A stretch of 64,000 bases of DNA from Glycomyces albidus (GTDB taxonomy: Bacteria > Actinomycetota > Actinomycetes > Mycobacteriales > Micromonosporaceae), in the NCBI RefSeq assembly GCF_009451885.1, contig NZ_WIAO01000006.1, forward strand, positions 62,001 to 126,000, in the 5' to 3' direction. The notes under the pieces were generated by a model, which was not told the DNA's origin, ran no database searches, and saw only the letters and a program-made list of their open reading frames with translations. Both the position numbers and the translations under genes were made by a program. This document shows positions 1 to 16,663 of this stretch, piece by piece. Numbering within the stretch: the stretch's first letter is position 1; each line of letters starts with the position of its first letter.

Positions 1-33
1 TTTCAGCCTGATGCGGATCTTCTGTCCCGCCAT
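1..33 (-). CDS. rpsJ: 30S ribosomal protein S10, N-terminal fragment cut by the window edge
   Basis: The first 33 bases read on the minus strand give an ATG followed by AGQKIRIRLK, the universal beginning of ribosomal protein S10 of the small subunit, which also acts in transcription antitermination as NusE. An AGGA sequence lies about five bases before the ATG. Only eleven codons are present; the rest lies outside the window. Its place after tuf fits the usual actinobacterial junction of the str and S10 operons. Identity is clear although the fragment is short. Confidence 0.85.
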   Translation of the reverse strand, partial: MAGQKIRIRLK

Positions 34-385
34 GATTCCTAACCTAACGTAAATTGGCTGTTCAGACCGCTCCACGCGGTCGGGCGTGTCGCGAGTTTGA
101 GACTGGCTCGGGCACAGCAGTGCCCCTTGCTTGTCCATCGGCTCGCCCGCCTGCCCGTCATGAAACGGTCCCTCTCAGCACGGTCAGTGCCTACTCGGGC
201 CCGCGGGCCGGGCGTGAGCACCGGCGCATGTCAAAGACGCGCCCGTGCGAACGCAACCTGACCAGTATGCCCGATCCCCCGAATGCCCAGCAAGCTGGGG
301 TCGGGCAACAGTGGGACAGGTTACGCGTATACGGCTGTCCTCGCGTCCGGGACGTCGCGGGGCGACGGTCTCCGGGAGCGAATGA
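34..385. other. tuf-rpsJ intergenic region, leader of the S10 operon
   Basis: No gene is supported here. On the minus strand it is the upstream region and probable untranslated leader of rpsJ; the only signal picked out is the promoter candidate listed separately. Long leaders in front of S10 operons are often autoregulatory in other bacteria, but no specific regulatory fold was recognised. Confidence 0.5.
264..293 (-). promoter_or_regulatory. candidate promoter of the S10 operon
   Basis: On the minus strand TTGCTG (288-293) is followed after 18 bases by CATACT (264-269), a fair match to a housekeeping sigma promoter. It would start a leader of about 220 bases before rpsJ. Sequence match only. 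Confidence 0.4.
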
Positions 386-416
386 ACCGGGGCGGCCGGC
401 AGGCGGCCGCCCCGGT
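386..416 (-). terminator. terminator after tuf
   Basis: A perfect 13-base inverted repeat (386-398 with 404-416) and five-base loop lies eight bases past the tuf stop. There is little T-tract afterwards, as is common for actinobacterial hairpin terminators. It separates the str operon from rpsJ. Confidence 0.75.
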
Positions 417-424
417 GTGCGGTC

Positions 425-1618
<1,194 letters not shown>

Positions 1619-1715
1619 TTCGTCCTCCTGTGGACTGGGTAAATCTGGTTTGACTTATCTGACCTATTGCGTCGCTTCGGGTCTCAGCGCCTCTGCCGGC
1701 AACAGGTGGTAGCGC

Positions 1716-1739
1716 CGGGCACCCGGGCTTGGGTGCCCG
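1716..1739 (-). terminator. hairpin between fusA and tuf
   Basis: A perfect 9-base inverted repeat (1716-1724 with 1731-1739) starts seven bases after the fusA stop. It could be a partial terminator, or a processing or stability element setting the ratio of EF-G to EF-Tu messages. No T-run follows it. Confidence 0.45.
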
Positions 1740-1745
1740 AAACGC

Positions 1746-3851
1746 CTACTCGCCTGTCGCCTTGGCGATGATCTCCTTGGCGACGTTCGTCGGGACTTCG
1801 GCGTAGGTGTCGAACTGCATCGAGTAGTTCGCCCGCCCGGCCGTCTTCGACCGCAGGTCGCCGACGTAACCGAACATCTCCGACAGCGGCACGACGGCCT
1901 TGACCGTGCGGTCGTTGCCCCGCTCGCCCATCTCCTGGACCATGCCGCGACGGGAGTTGATGTCGCCGATGACATCGCCCATGTTCTCTTCAGGGCAGAT
2001 GACCTCGACGGCCATCATCGGCTCGAGCAGCACCGGACGAGCCCGCTTCGCGGCCTCCTTCAGCGCCATCCGACCCGCGATCTTGAAGGCCATCTCCGAG
2101 GAGTCGACCTCGTGGTACTGACCGTCGATCAGTTCCATCTTCACGCCCACCAGCGGGTAGCCCGCGAGGACGCCGTCTTCGAGCGCGGACTCCGCGCCGG
2201 CCTTGACCGACGGGATGTACTCGCGCGGGATGCGGCCACCGGTGATCTTGTCGTCGAAGGCGAAGATCTCGTCCTCGTTCGACTTCATCTCGAGCGGCTC
2301 GAGGTTGACGAGCACCCGCGCGAACTGACCGGAACCACCGGTCTGCTTCTTGTGCAGGTATTCGACCTTCTCGATGCGCTGCGTGATGGTCTCGCGGTAG
2401 GCCACCTGCGGCTTGCCGATGTTGGCCTCGACGTTGAACTCCCGCTTCATGCGGTCGACCAGGATGTCGAGGTGCAGCTCGCCCATGCCGGAGATGATCG
2501 TCTGACCGGAGTCCTCGTCGGTCTTGACCCGGAAGGTCGGGTCCTCTTCGGCGAGGCGCTGGATGGCGGTGGCCAGCTTGTCCTGGTCGGCCTTCGACTT
2601 GGGCTCGATGGCCACGTCGATCACCGGCTCGGGGAAGACCATCGACTCCAGGATGACCTGGTCGTTCGAGTCGCACAGCGTGTCACCGGTGGTGGTGGCC
2701 TTGAGGCCCTGCACCGCGATGATGTCGCCGGCCTGCGCGTCCGCGCGCTCTTCGCGCTTGTTCGCGTGCATCTGGTAGATCTTGCCGACGCGCTCCTTGC
2801 GGCCCTTGGTCGAGTTGATGACCTGGGTGCCGGACGCCACCGTGCCGGAGTAGATCCGGACGTAGGTGAGGCGGCCGAGGTGCTTGTCGGTCTGGATCTT
2901 GAACGCGAGGCCCGCGAAGGGCTCCTCGACGTCCGCGTGGCGCTCGGCCGGGGTCTCGTTGTCGGTGAGGGTCCCCTGGATCGCCGGGATGTCGAGCGGG
3001 CTCGGCAGGTAGTCCACGACCGCGTCGAGCAGGGGCTGGACGCCCTTGTTCTTGAACGCGGTGCCGCAGAGGACCGGGTTGATCTGGTTGGCGATGGTCG
3101 CCTTCCGGATCGCGGCCTTGACCTCGGCGGTGGTGATCTCGTCGCCGGAGAGGAACTTCTCCGCGAACTCGTCGTCGGTGTCGGAGAGCGTCTCGAGGAG
3201 CTTCTCGCGGTACTCCTCGGCCTGGTCGGCCAGGTCCGCCGGGATCTCCTCGACCGTGTACTCCTCGCCGAGGCCGGTCTCGCCGCGCCACACCTTGGCG
3301 TGCATCTCGACCAGGTCGACGACGCCGATGAAGTCGGCCTCGTTCCCGATCGGGAGCTGGATCACCGCGGTGTTGGAGTTGAGGCGGTCCTGCATCATCT
3401 CCACGCAGCGGAAGAAGTTCGCACCGGTGCGGTCGAGCTTGTTGACGAAGCACATGCGCGGGACGCTGTACTTGTTCGCCTGGCGCCAGACGTTCTCGGT
3501 CTGCGGCTCCACGCCGGCGACGCCGTCGTAGACGGCGATCGCGGAGTCGAGCACGCGCAGCGAACGCTCCACCTCGACGGTGAAGTCGACGTGCCCGGGC
3601 GTGTCGATGATCTGGATGACGTGGTCGTCCCACTGGCACTTGGTCGCAGCGGAGGTGATGGTGATACCACGCTCCTGCTCCTGCTCCATCCAGTCCATCG
3701 TGGCGGCGCCGTCGTGGACCTCACCGATCTTGTGCGAGACACCGGTGTAGTACAGGATCCGCTCGGTGGTGGTGGTCTTACCGGCGTCGATGTGGGCCAT
3801 GATGCCGATGTTCCGGAGCTTGGCGAGCTCCGCGTTGGCCTTGTTAGCCAC
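1746..3851 (-). CDS. fusA: translation elongation factor EF-G
   Basis: EF-G is the GTPase that drives ribosomal translocation and, with the recycling factor, ribosome splitting. The 701-residue protein has the family length. The N-terminal G domain has [13 protein letters not shown] near residues 19-31, the GITI switch, DTPGHVDF and NKLDR; domains II-V follow, ending in the usual [15 protein letters not shown] region. The start is a GTG preceded by GGAGA. It lies 15 bases after rpsG in the str operon, so co-transcription is expected. No sequence anomaly was noticed. Confidence 0.98.
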   Translation of the reverse strand: MANKANAELAKLRNIGIMAHIDAGKTTTTERILYYTGVSHKIGEVHDGAATMDWMEQEQERGITITSAATKCQWDDHVIQIIDTPGHVDFTVEVERSLRVLDSAIAVYDGVAGVEPQTENVWRQANKYSVPRMCFVNKLDRTGANFFRCVEMMQDRLNSNTAVIQLPIGNEADFIGVVDLVEMHAKVWRGETGLGEEYTVEEIPADLADQAEEYREKLLETLSDTDDEFAEKFLSGDEITTAEVKAAIRKATIANQINPVLCGTAFKNKGVQPLLDAVVDYLPSPLDIPAIQGTLTDNETPAERHADVEEPFAGLAFKIQTDKHLGRLTYVRIYSGTVASGTQVINSTKGRKERVGKIYQMHANKREERADAQAGDIIAVQGLKATTTGDTLCDSNDQVILESMVFPEPVIDVAIEPKSKADQDKLATAIQRLAEEDPTFRVKTDEDSGQTIISGMGELHLDILVDRMKREFNVEANIGKPQVAYRETITQRIEKVEYLHKKQTGGSGQFARVLVNLEPLEMKSNEDEIFAFDDKITGGRIPREYIPSVKAGAESALEDGVLAGYPLVGVKMELIDGQYHEVDSSEMAFKIAGRMALKEAAKRARPVLLEPMMAVEVICPEENMGDVIGDINSRRGMVQEMGERGNDRTVKAVVPLSEMFGYVGDLRSKTAGRANYSMQFDTYAEVPTNVAKEIIAKATGE

Positions 3852-3866
3852 GATGTCTCCTTCTCA

Positions 3867-4337
3867 CTACCAGCGGTAGTGCGCGAACGCCTTGTTGGAA
3901 TCGGCCATCTTGTGCGTGTCTTCGCGCTTCTTGACCGCGGCACCGAGGCCGTTCGAAGCGTCGAGGATCTCGTTCGTCAGGCGCTCGACCATGCTCTTCT
4001 CGCGGCGGTCGCGGGCGTAGCCCACGAGCCAGCGGAGACCGAGGGTGGTGGCGCGCTGCGGACGGACGTCGACCGGGACCTGGTAGGTCGCGCCGCCGAC
4101 GCGGCGGGAGCGGACCTCGAGGGTCGGCTTGACGTTGTCGAGGGCGCGCTTGAGGATCACCACGGGGTCCGAGTCGGCCTTCTGGCGGCAGTTCTCGAGG
4201 GCCTCGTAGACGATCCGCTCGGCGAGGCGGCGCTTGCCGTCCTTGAGGACCTTGTTGATGAGCTGGGTGACGAGCACCGAGTTGTAGACCGGGTCGGCGG
4301 TAAGCGGCCGGCGCGGCGCGGGACCTTTACGCGGCAT
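3867..4337 (-). CDS. rpsG: 30S ribosomal protein S7
   Basis: S7 nucleates folding of the 16S rRNA 3' domain and lines the E site. The 156-residue length and the start [12 protein letters not shown] are typical. The rRNA-binding basic loop and the C-terminal helix ending FAHYRW are present. It begins three bases after the rpsL stop, so the two are surely translated from one message. S7 is the autoregulator of the str operon in some bacteria; no S7-binding element was identified here. Confidence 0.97.
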   Translation of the reverse strand: MPRKGPAPRRPLTADPVYNSVLVTQLINKVLKDGKRRLAERIVYEALENCRQKADSDPVVILKRALDNVKPTLEVRSRRVGGATYQVPVDVRPQRATTLGLRWLVGYARDRREKSMVERLTNEILDASNGLGAAVKKREDTHKMADSNKAFAHYRW

Positions 4338-4340
4338 GGC

Positions 4341-4712
4341 TTACTTCTCCTTCTTCGCGCCGTAGCGGCTGCGGGCCTGCTTGCGGTCGCGGACACCCTG
4401 GGTGTCGAGCGCGCCGCGGATGATCTTGTAGCGGACACCCGGCAGGTCGCGGACACGACCGCCGCGGACCAGCACGATGGAGTGCTCCTGGAGGTTGTGG
4501 CCCACACCCGGGATGTAGGCGGTGACCTCGGTGCCGTTCATGAGGCGGACGCGGGCCACCTTGCGCATGGCCGAGTTCGGCTTCTTGGGCGTGGTGGTGT
4601 ACACGCGCGTGCACACGCCGCGGGCCTGCGGCGAGCCCTTCAGCGCGGGCGTCTTGTTCTTGCTGGTCTTGGCCTGGCGGCCTTTGCGGACCAGCTGCTG
4701 GATAGTCGGCAC
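4341..4712 (-). CDS. rpsL: 30S ribosomal protein S12 with natural Arg88
   Basis: S12 sits at the decoding centre and controls accuracy. The protein has 123 residues from a GTG start that gives [13 protein letters not shown]; the open frame runs further upstream, but that extension is unlike S12. GAGGGG lies about nine bases before the GTG. The [12 protein letters not shown] loop carries Lys43, the susceptible form. The second decoding loop reads [13 protein letters not shown], so residue 88 is Arg (codon at 4449-4451) where most bacteria have Lys. It is the first gene of the str operon, about 400 bases downstream of a strong promoter. Confidence 0.97.
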   Translation of the reverse strand: MPTIQQLVRKGRQAKTSKNKTPALKGSPQARGVCTRVYTTTPKKPNSAMRKVARVRLMNGTEVTAYIPGVGHNLQEHSIVLVRGGRVRDLPGVRYKIIRGALDTQGVRDRKQARSRYGAKKEK

Positions 4713-5120
4713 TAGGCAGACCCCTCTCAACAGTCGACGGTTGCGTATTCCTGTGTTGACGCCATCTGTCCCCCACGATGCGGAGCACGGCGTCGAGGCC
4801 GGGCTCAGCGGGATGGGTTCCCGTCCCCCGCGTTCGGGCGTGTCGCGTCTCTCCGGACCCATACCCGCCGCCCGGCAGACCGAAGTCCGCCGCGATGCGA
4901 GTTCAGACGCGTTCGTGAAGCGATCTCCTCGGAGACCGGCTAAAGAGCCGTGTTCACGAAGCCCCCAGTGCGAGGGATGCGTGCCGATGGCGCCGGCCTG
5001 CGGGACCGAGATCCCGCTGCCTTGCAGGCACGCAACCTGGCCTGGCTCTCACGGGGACCGAGCTGCCGGAGTTGACAGGGCCACCATGCCGCTCAAAGCG
5101 GTGTCCAGGCGCAAGGGAGA
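4713..5120 (-). other. long untranslated leader of the str operon
   Basis: About 400 bases separate the promoter at 5121-5149 from rpsL, and no credible gene lies between. The notable content is a three-way-junction fold at 4912-4960, listed separately. The leader is long enough to hold regulatory structure, but no known riboswitch consensus was recognised. Confidence 0.5.
4912..4960 (-). promoter_or_regulatory. predicted three-way-junction RNA in the rpsL leader
   Basis: The outer stem pairs 4912-4919 with 4953-4960, eight perfect pairs. Enclosed are two small hairpins: one pairs tctc with gaga around 4924-4935; the other pairs cggct with agccg around 4937-4950 with a four-base loop. In the transcript these make a compact three-way junction. 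Ribosomal-protein leaders often fold like this to bind a regulator. The fold was worked out by eye; no family was recognised. Confidence 0.4.
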
Positions 5121-5149
5121 AGCCTACCTAGCCTAACGAACAAGGTCAA
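5121..5149 (-). promoter_or_regulatory. promoter of the str operon
   Basis: On the minus strand TTGACC (5144-5149) is separated by 17 bases from TAGGCT (5121-5126), close to the HrdB/SigA consensus of actinomycetes. It faces rpsL. The sequence TAGGCTAGGTAGGCT is a short direct repeat, so the alternative -10 position is ruled out only by spacing. Confidence 0.6.
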
Positions 5150-5321
5150 AGCCGATTTCGCCCTGAGCGGCATCCGTGTTCGGAGTCACGCCGGGGTGAG
5201 GAGCCTTGTCCTGTCGTTTCGGTGCGGTAAGCACACCGCAGCCATCTTAGCTCGCGGGACGCGCGCGCCCCGCGCGGGGAGCCCGGTGGGAGTGCTTGTT
5301 CACCAGGGGTTCCCCCGGATG

Positions 5322-5669
5322 TCAGGCGATGTCGCCGCCGTACGGCGCCTGCCCGGCCGACCGGGCCATCCCGAGCACCCAGACCAGCAGTGCCGCGACG
5401 ACGACCGCCCCGGCGATCCCGATCGCGATCCACGCGGTGCGCCTGATCCCGGGCAGCCGCGCCGCGCCGAGGAGGAACCCCTCCGAGGCCCGGATGTCGG
5501 CCTCCGCCTGCCGGGCGAGCATGAGCGCGACCACCGCCGGAATCGCCCCGCCGACGAACACGGACAGCGCCGCCCCGACCCCGGCCAGCATCCGCGCGGC
5601 CACGATCTTCGTCGACTCCACCGGCTCCGGATCATCCGGATGCCGAACCCCCTGCTGCACCTGCGCCAC
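5322..5669 (-). CDS. small membrane protein with two transmembrane segments
   Basis: This 115-residue protein has a short polar N terminus, hydrophobic segments at about residues 28-50 and 80-100, and a short polar tail. A cytoplasmic loop of about 30 residues (RQAEADIRASEG) lies between them. The arrangement resembles small actinobacterial membrane proteins of unknown role. The start is a GTG behind GGATGG. The gene is alone, upstream of the str promoter and pointing the same way. Function cannot be assigned. Confidence 0.6.
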   Translation of the reverse strand: MAQVQQGVRHPDDPEPVESTKIVAARMLAGVGAALSVFVGGAIPAVVALMLARQAEADIRASEGFLLGAARLPGIRRTAWIAIGIAGAVVVAALLVWVLGMARSAGQAPYGGDIA

Positions 5670-5683
5670 GAACCCATCCTGCC

Positions 5684-5785
5684 CTACCGGTCGGGAAGCT
5701 CTTCGGACGGTTCTCGATCACGGTTGAGATAGTCGAAGAACTCATCGACGCTACGGAAGACCCGACCGGACGGATCGCCGTACAA
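5684..5785 (-). pseudogene. possible remnant of a lost gene (C-terminal end only)
   Basis: On the minus strand 33 codons between two in-frame stops read LYGDPSGRVFRSVDEFFDY and onward, ending EELPDR. The composition looks like a real protein C terminus, with an acidic-aromatic stretch of the kind seen at the ends of SUKH-type (SMI1/KNR4) proteins. Immediately upstream all frames are broken by stops. It may be the stump of a gene lost when the neighbouring toxin-antitoxin genes arrived. Family assignment is only a suggestion. Confidence 0.3.
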
Positions 5786-5947
5786 CTAGTGCGTGACGCC
5801 CTCCCGGCCCTCAACCCGCGGCCGATCACCTTCTCCTCATTCTCATGCATCTGGTCAGGTCCCCTACCGCGACGACATAAAGCCGCGCGACACGCCCTCG
5901 CAAATGCTTCTCCTGAGCCTTACCCACGGGTGAGAATAGAAAGTATT

Positions 5948-6181
5948 ATGGTAGCTATGAAAGTAAGCTTGAGCATCCCCGACGAGGACATCCGCTTCCT
6001 CGACAACTTCGCTCGCGACCACGGCATCCCCTCACGCTCGGCCGCGGTGCAGCAGAGCATCGCGCTGCTGCGCGAAGCGGAGCTCAAGGAGCAGTACAAG
6101 ATCGCGATGCAGGAGTGGCGCGAATCGCCCGATTCCGAACTGTGGGAGAGCACCGTCGGGGACGGCCTCACCGATGCGTAG
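5948..6181 (+). CDS. antitoxin of a MazEF-type pair, ribbon-helix-helix
   Basis: A 77-residue protein whose N terminus MKVSLSIPDEDIRFLDNFA forms the DNA-binding ribbon-helix-helix, followed by a helix and an acidic tail (about residues 45-77) suited to wrapping the toxin. The ATG at 5948 is preferred because AGAAAG lies about eight bases before it; an ATG three codons later is possible. The reading frame overlaps the toxin start by eight bases, so the pair is translationally coupled. Such antitoxins repress their own promoter. Local AT content just upstream (5935-5970) is higher than in the neighbourhood. Confidence 0.85.
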   Translation: MVAMKVSLSIPDEDIRFLDNFARDHGIPSRSAAVQQSIALLREAELKEQYKIAMQEWRESPDSELWESTVGDGLTDA

Positions 6182-6521
6182 AGGCGACATCTACCAAGTC
6201 GACTTCGAACCCAGCCGCGGCGCCGAAGCGAACAAGGCCCGACCGGCGATCGTCGTCAGCCGCGACACACTCAACCAGGCCGTCGAAGAGCTGGGATACG
6301 GCGTGATCACCGTAGTGCCGCTCACCTCGAACACCAAGCGGATCCTCCAGTTCCAGACGCTGCTCAGATCGGTCGACACCGGACTGCCGTCGGACTCCAA
6401 GACTTTGACCGAGCAGGTCCGGGCGCTCAGCGTCGAACGGTTCATCCACCGTGTCGGCGGGCTCAATGCCGAACTCCTCGCCCGTGTCGACGCCGACCTC
6501 CGGCTCCACCTCGACCTGTAG
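6174..6521 (+). CDS. mazF: MazF/PemK-type endoribonuclease toxin
   Basis: This 115-residue protein matches the MazF fold from the start: RRGDIYQVDFEPSRGAE, the conserved KARPAIVVS strand, then VITVVPLTSNTKR and the SKTLTEQVRALSVERF stretch. MazF toxins cleave mRNA or other RNA at short sequences and halt growth when the antitoxin is degraded. The start codon lies inside the end of the antitoxin gene. The gene ends one base before the convergent antitoxin-like gene on the minus strand. The cleavage sequence cannot be predicted. Confidence 0.9.
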   Translation: MRRGDIYQVDFEPSRGAEANKARPAIVVSRDTLNQAVEELGYGVITVVPLTSNTKRILQFQTLLRSVDTGLPSDSKTLTEQVRALSVERFIHRVGGLNAELLARVDADLRLHLDL

Positions 6522-6695
6522 TCAGCGCTCTCCTCTCCCGGGCTCGCGTCCGTCCGCATCGCGGACCGCCCTCGCCGCGATATCCGTCAGCAACTCCAGC
6601 AGGTACTGCTGGAGCGTTTGCCCCTGGTCCTTCGCGCTCGCGCAGAGCAGTTCGTAGAGGTCGTCCGGAACATCGCGGATCTCGATCGTCGCCAT
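6522..6695 (-). CDS. orphan FitA-like ribbon-helix-helix antitoxin
   Basis: A 57-residue frame on the minus strand reads MATIEIRDVPDDLYELLCAS, the signature of FitA/VapB-type antitoxins, in which the ribbon-helix-helix binds DNA and the tail would block a PIN-domain RNase. The C-terminal part is short and basic, and no PIN toxin follows on the same strand. The gene ends directly against mazF in convergent orientation and has no cognate neighbour. It may be a leftover of a vapBC locus or serve as a solitary repressor. Its position between mazF and the rpoC terminator leaves no room for a partner. Confidence 0.7.
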   Translation of the reverse strand: MATIEIRDVPDDLYELLCASAKDQGQTLQQYLLELLTDIAARAVRDADGREPGRGER

Positions 6696-6740
6696 GCTCA
6701 AGTTCTACAGCGACGAGTCGGTAAGAGCCGCAATGAAACG

Positions 6741-6780
6741 CCGGTGGGGGCCGGGCGCTTTCGCGCCCGGCCCCCACCGG
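6741..6780 (-). terminator. terminator after rpoC
   Basis: An 18-base perfect inverted repeat (6741-6758 with 6763-6780) with a tttc loop lies 37 bases past the rpoC stop. It also has four T on the plus-strand side, so it can work in both directions and insulate the toxin-antitoxin genes from the rpo operon. Confidence 0.85.
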
Positions 6781-6816
6781 TTTTCTCAGTGCCGTCGGGA
6801 ATCGGCGGGTTCTTGC

Positions 6817-10701
<3,885 letters not shown>

Positions 10702-10749
10702 TGAACTCTTCCCCTTGATGGTTCTTAAGGATTGGATGAGACGTTGGCG

Positions 10750-10773
10750 GGGGCGGCGGCGAGCCGCCGCCCC
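10750..10773 (-). other. intercistronic hairpin between rpoB and rpoC
   Basis: A 10-bp GC-rich inverted repeat with a four-base loop fills much of the 81-base gap between the rpoB stop and the rpoC ribosome-binding site. It has no T-run and is more likely a processing or pausing element than a full terminator. Confidence 0.45.
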
Positions 10774-10782
10774 TGCTCGACG

Positions 10783-14214
<3,432 letters not shown>

Positions 14215-14423
14215 GATTCGTCCTTCCGAGGACCTGATTGTTACGACGGCCGGCGCATGCCACAGACACCGCATCGATGCGGGATCGACGAGGACAGCCG
14301 GAAGCAGGCCACTGATGGGACGACATGCCGAAAGGCGATGAACGTCGGTCGAAAGCCTGGAATCCCCACCGTCCGCGACCCTCACCGCGTCAAGAAGGCG
14401 TGAAGGAGGCAGCGCAAATTAAT

Positions 14424-14453
14424 ACCCTAGCGTAGACTCCGGCGGACTGTCAA
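14424..14453 (-). promoter_or_regulatory. promoter of rpoB-rpoC
   Basis: On the minus strand a perfect TTGACA (14448-14453) is followed after 18 bases by TAGGGT (14424-14429). It would give a leader of about 200 bases before the rpoB TTG start. This is the best promoter match in the gap. Confidence 0.65.
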
Positions 14454-14667
14454 CTGACCCAACGCGCGGTGGGGTAAGTGGTGACGAGCGTCTCGCTGAC
14501 TGCCGAAGTTCCTCCCGGTCATGGGTCGGTCCCCTGCGGGGGCCGTCGGTGCCGTCCTGCCTCCGGGCCGCCGCGGGCGGCCCGTGTTCGCCCGCTCCCG
14601 CAGCGTTTCGGACGAGCGCCGGAACACGGGGGCGTTGCGTGCGCCACGGAGTGGCGCTTGAGGAACT

Positions 14668-14697
14668 AGTTTGCAGGATCAAGTCACAGTTCGTCAA
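14668..14697 (-). promoter_or_regulatory. possible second, upstream rpoB promoter
   Basis: TTGACG (14692-14697) and CAAACT (14668-14673) are separated by 18 bases on the minus strand. The -10 match is poor. Between this and the proximal promoter lie two inverted repeats (near 14580-14630 and 14641-14657). Confidence 0.3.
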
Positions 14698-15139
14698 GTC
14701 AGGCGTCTAATTCGCCCGGATGCGCCCCTTCGGCCCGGGCGCGTGGAGCGGGCGTCGGCCAGCGGCGATGGGCGCCTGAGGAGCCGGCGGCGGGCCTCCG
14801 TGCGGCCGGTCTCCGGGCGTGTCGCGATCGGTGCGGGCGCGGGACGCCTTGCGTCGCCCGCGGCCGGTGCCCCGGCCGTGATGCGGCGTCCCGCCCACGC
14901 ACCTTCGGCGGCCGAGGACCGCCTCACCTGTACAACGAGCCCGCGCCGGGAAGGTGACGCGGGCTCAGCCGGATGCGGGGTCTGCCGGGGGCGGCGCGGG
15001 CGGCGCGGGCGGCGCGGGCGGCGCGGGCGGCGCGGGCGGCGACAGGGTACGTGCGCCGCCGGGGGCCGCGACCATGCGCGCACAGGTACGGCAGCGGCAC
15101 GGGTAGGGGCCGGACCTTCCGTCCCCCGGGCGCGGAGCG
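14698..15139. other. gap between rpoB and the lipoprotein gene
   Basis: No gene is supported; the long open frames here are by-products of very high GC. The stretch contains a 9-bp stem (14937-14945 with 14958-14966), the 9-base tandem repeat listed separately, and the terminator of the lipoprotein gene at its end. Confidence 0.5.
14991..15041. repeat. 9-base tandem repeat, 5.7 copies
   Basis: The unit gcggcgcgg is repeated exactly five times and then for six more bases, with no mismatch. Such perfect GC-only arrays are prone to length change. It lies between the lipoprotein terminator and the rpoB promoters and is not inside a convincing gene. Confidence 0.9.
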
Positions 15140-15172
15140 GCCCGGGCCGCGCCCCATCTGCGCGACCCGGGC
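15140..15172 (-). terminator. terminator after the acidic lipoprotein gene
   Basis: A 13-base stem with one mismatch (15140-15152 with 15160-15172) lies 43 bases past the stop. The T-run (ttttctt) is on the plus-strand side, so it may also stop plus-strand transcription. Confidence 0.6.
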
Positions 15173-15214
15173 CTTTTCTTCCCCGATAGAGAGGTGGTTC
15201 GTGTCGACGTCCCG

Positions 15215-16471
15215 CTAGGCGTCCAGGAGCTCCTGGGCCTTCGCGAGGGCGTCGTTGGTGGCCTCCTGCCAGGCGTAGACGTCCTGCTCGATCGCCGCGT
15301 AGGCGTCGGCGTGGGCGTCCTCGTAGGCCTTCTCGGAGGCGTCGGCGTAGCCGGTCTCCTCGCCGCAGGCGGCGAAGTCGACGGCCATCTGGATCTCGTA
15401 CGCCTTCCACTCCTCATAGGAGGATCCGGCGGCCTCGGGGATCTCCGGGACCACGGCGTCGCTGTCGCCGACCATCATCTCGCGCTCCTCGTCGGAGGCG
15501 TCCTGGTAGTAGAGCGCCGCGAAGAACTCGTAGACGGGCAGGCTGTTGTACTCGTCGAACTCCCAGCCCTCGTAGCCCTTGCCGGTGATGCACTCGATGA
15601 GCTCGTCCTGCTTCTCGGCCATCGCCTCACCGTAGGCGATCTCGATGTCCTCCCACATGGTCTCGTCGCCCCAGATGGGATTCTGCTCGCCGTAGGACCA
15701 GTACGAGTAGGTCTCCTCGGCGCCGCCCTCGCCTTCGTAGGTCTCCTCGATCAACTCGGGCTCGCCGTGGAGCTCCTCGATCATGGAGAGCTGGCAGCCG
15801 CCCGGCATGGGCTCGGGCTCCATCTCCTCCTCGAGGTCGATCGCGCCGTCATCGGCGGCGGCGGCCTCCTCCTCGGCGATGGCGTCCTCGGAGAACTCGC
15901 CCTCGCCGGACATCATGTCGGCGTAGTCCTGCGCGGAGCCGTAGGACCACTCGGCGTACTCCTCGCCCTGGTAGGCGACGTACCAGGCGTACTGCTCCTC
16001 AGGGGTGAGCGCGTCCCACTCGGTGGTGTCGGGCTCCTCCCAGGAGCCCTCCTCCTCCGCCCACCTCTCCTCTTCGGCGGCCCAGTAGTCCTCGGTGGCG
16101 GGGTCGTCCATGCCGTCGGGGCCGTTGGCCCACTGCCCGAAGCCGTACTCCTCGGCCTGGGCGGGGTCGATGAGGAAGCTCTCGTGGGGGTAGTACTCGG
16201 TGAGCGCCTCCTGCTCGTCGGGCTCGTACGGCTGCAGCGACCAGGGGTCGTGGACGGTGAAGCCCTGCTCCTCCAGGCACTTCTCGACGAGCCGGTACTC
16301 GGCGGCCGCCAGCTCGGCCTCGAGCCGGTTGCTGTCGTTGATCATGTCGACCAGGCGGTCCTCATCGGACTCCGCGGCGTCGTCGCCGAGGCCGAGCATG
16401 CCGCAGCCCGCGGTCAACGCCAGCACGGCGGCAGCGCCTGCGACGGCGGCGGCCCCTCTTCTCCCGGGCAT
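15215..16471 (-). CDS. secreted acidic lipoprotein of unknown function
   Basis: The 418-residue protein starts MPGRRGAAAV, has a hydrophobic signal segment, and a lipobox LTAGC with Cys23, so it should be exported and lipid-anchored outside the membrane. The mature part is very rich in Glu, Asp, Tyr and Trp. Four further cysteines lie in KCLEEQGF, GGCQLSM, ECITGKGY and FAACGEE; the first and third sit in similar C-x4-G-(F/Y) settings and might form disulfides. No known domain was recognised. The gene is single, flanked by terminators on both sides, and splits rplL from rpoB. Confidence 0.75.
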   Translation of the reverse strand: MPGRRGAAAVAGAAAVLALTAGCGMLGLGDDAAESDEDRLVDMINDSNRLEAELAAAEYRLVEKCLEEQGFTVHDPWSLQPYEPDEQEALTEYYPHESFLIDPAQAEEYGFGQWANGPDGMDDPATEDYWAAEEERWAEEEGSWEEPDTTEWDALTPEEQYAWYVAYQGEEYAEWSYGSAQDYADMMSGEGEFSEDAIAEEEAAAADDGAIDLEEEMEPEPMPGGCQLSMIEELHGEPELIEETYEGEGGAEETYSYWSYGEQNPIWGDETMWEDIEIAYGEAMAEKQDELIECITGKGYEGWEFDEYNSLPVYEFFAALYYQDASDEEREMMVGDSDAVVPEIPEAAGSSYEEWKAYEIQMAVDFAACGEETGYADASEKAYEDAHADAYAAIEQDVYAWQEATNDALAKAQELLDA

Positions 16472-16580
16472 CGTCGTTCTCCTTGCGTGTCAGGTGTGTC
16501 TACCCGCAAGACGAGGCGGTGCGCGGCTTTCGTTGCAAGGCCGCCGGGAATCTTCTGAAAATCTCTCAGGTGGCACGAAA

Positions 16581-16615
16581 CCGGGGCCGCACTGCGCGAT
16601 GCAGTGCGGCCCCGG
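16581..16615 (-). terminator. terminator after rplJ-rplL
   Basis: A perfect 15-bp stem (16581-16595 with 16601-16615) with a five-base loop lies about 49 bases past the rplL stop. It ends the rplJL message before the lipoprotein gene. Confidence 0.8.
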
Positions 16616-16663
16616 GTTCCGTACGAAGGGCTGGGAGGCCCCTTGAGGATGAGTAGTGTGCGA

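Noticed and set aside
14993-15040. CRISPR-like array
   Set aside because: The repeats are contiguous 9-base units with no spacers, so it is a simple tandem repeat.
14694-15410. Arg-rich minus-strand frame covering the 9-base tandem repeat
   Set aside because: It runs through a terminator and into the end of the lipoprotein gene in another frame; open only because of base composition.
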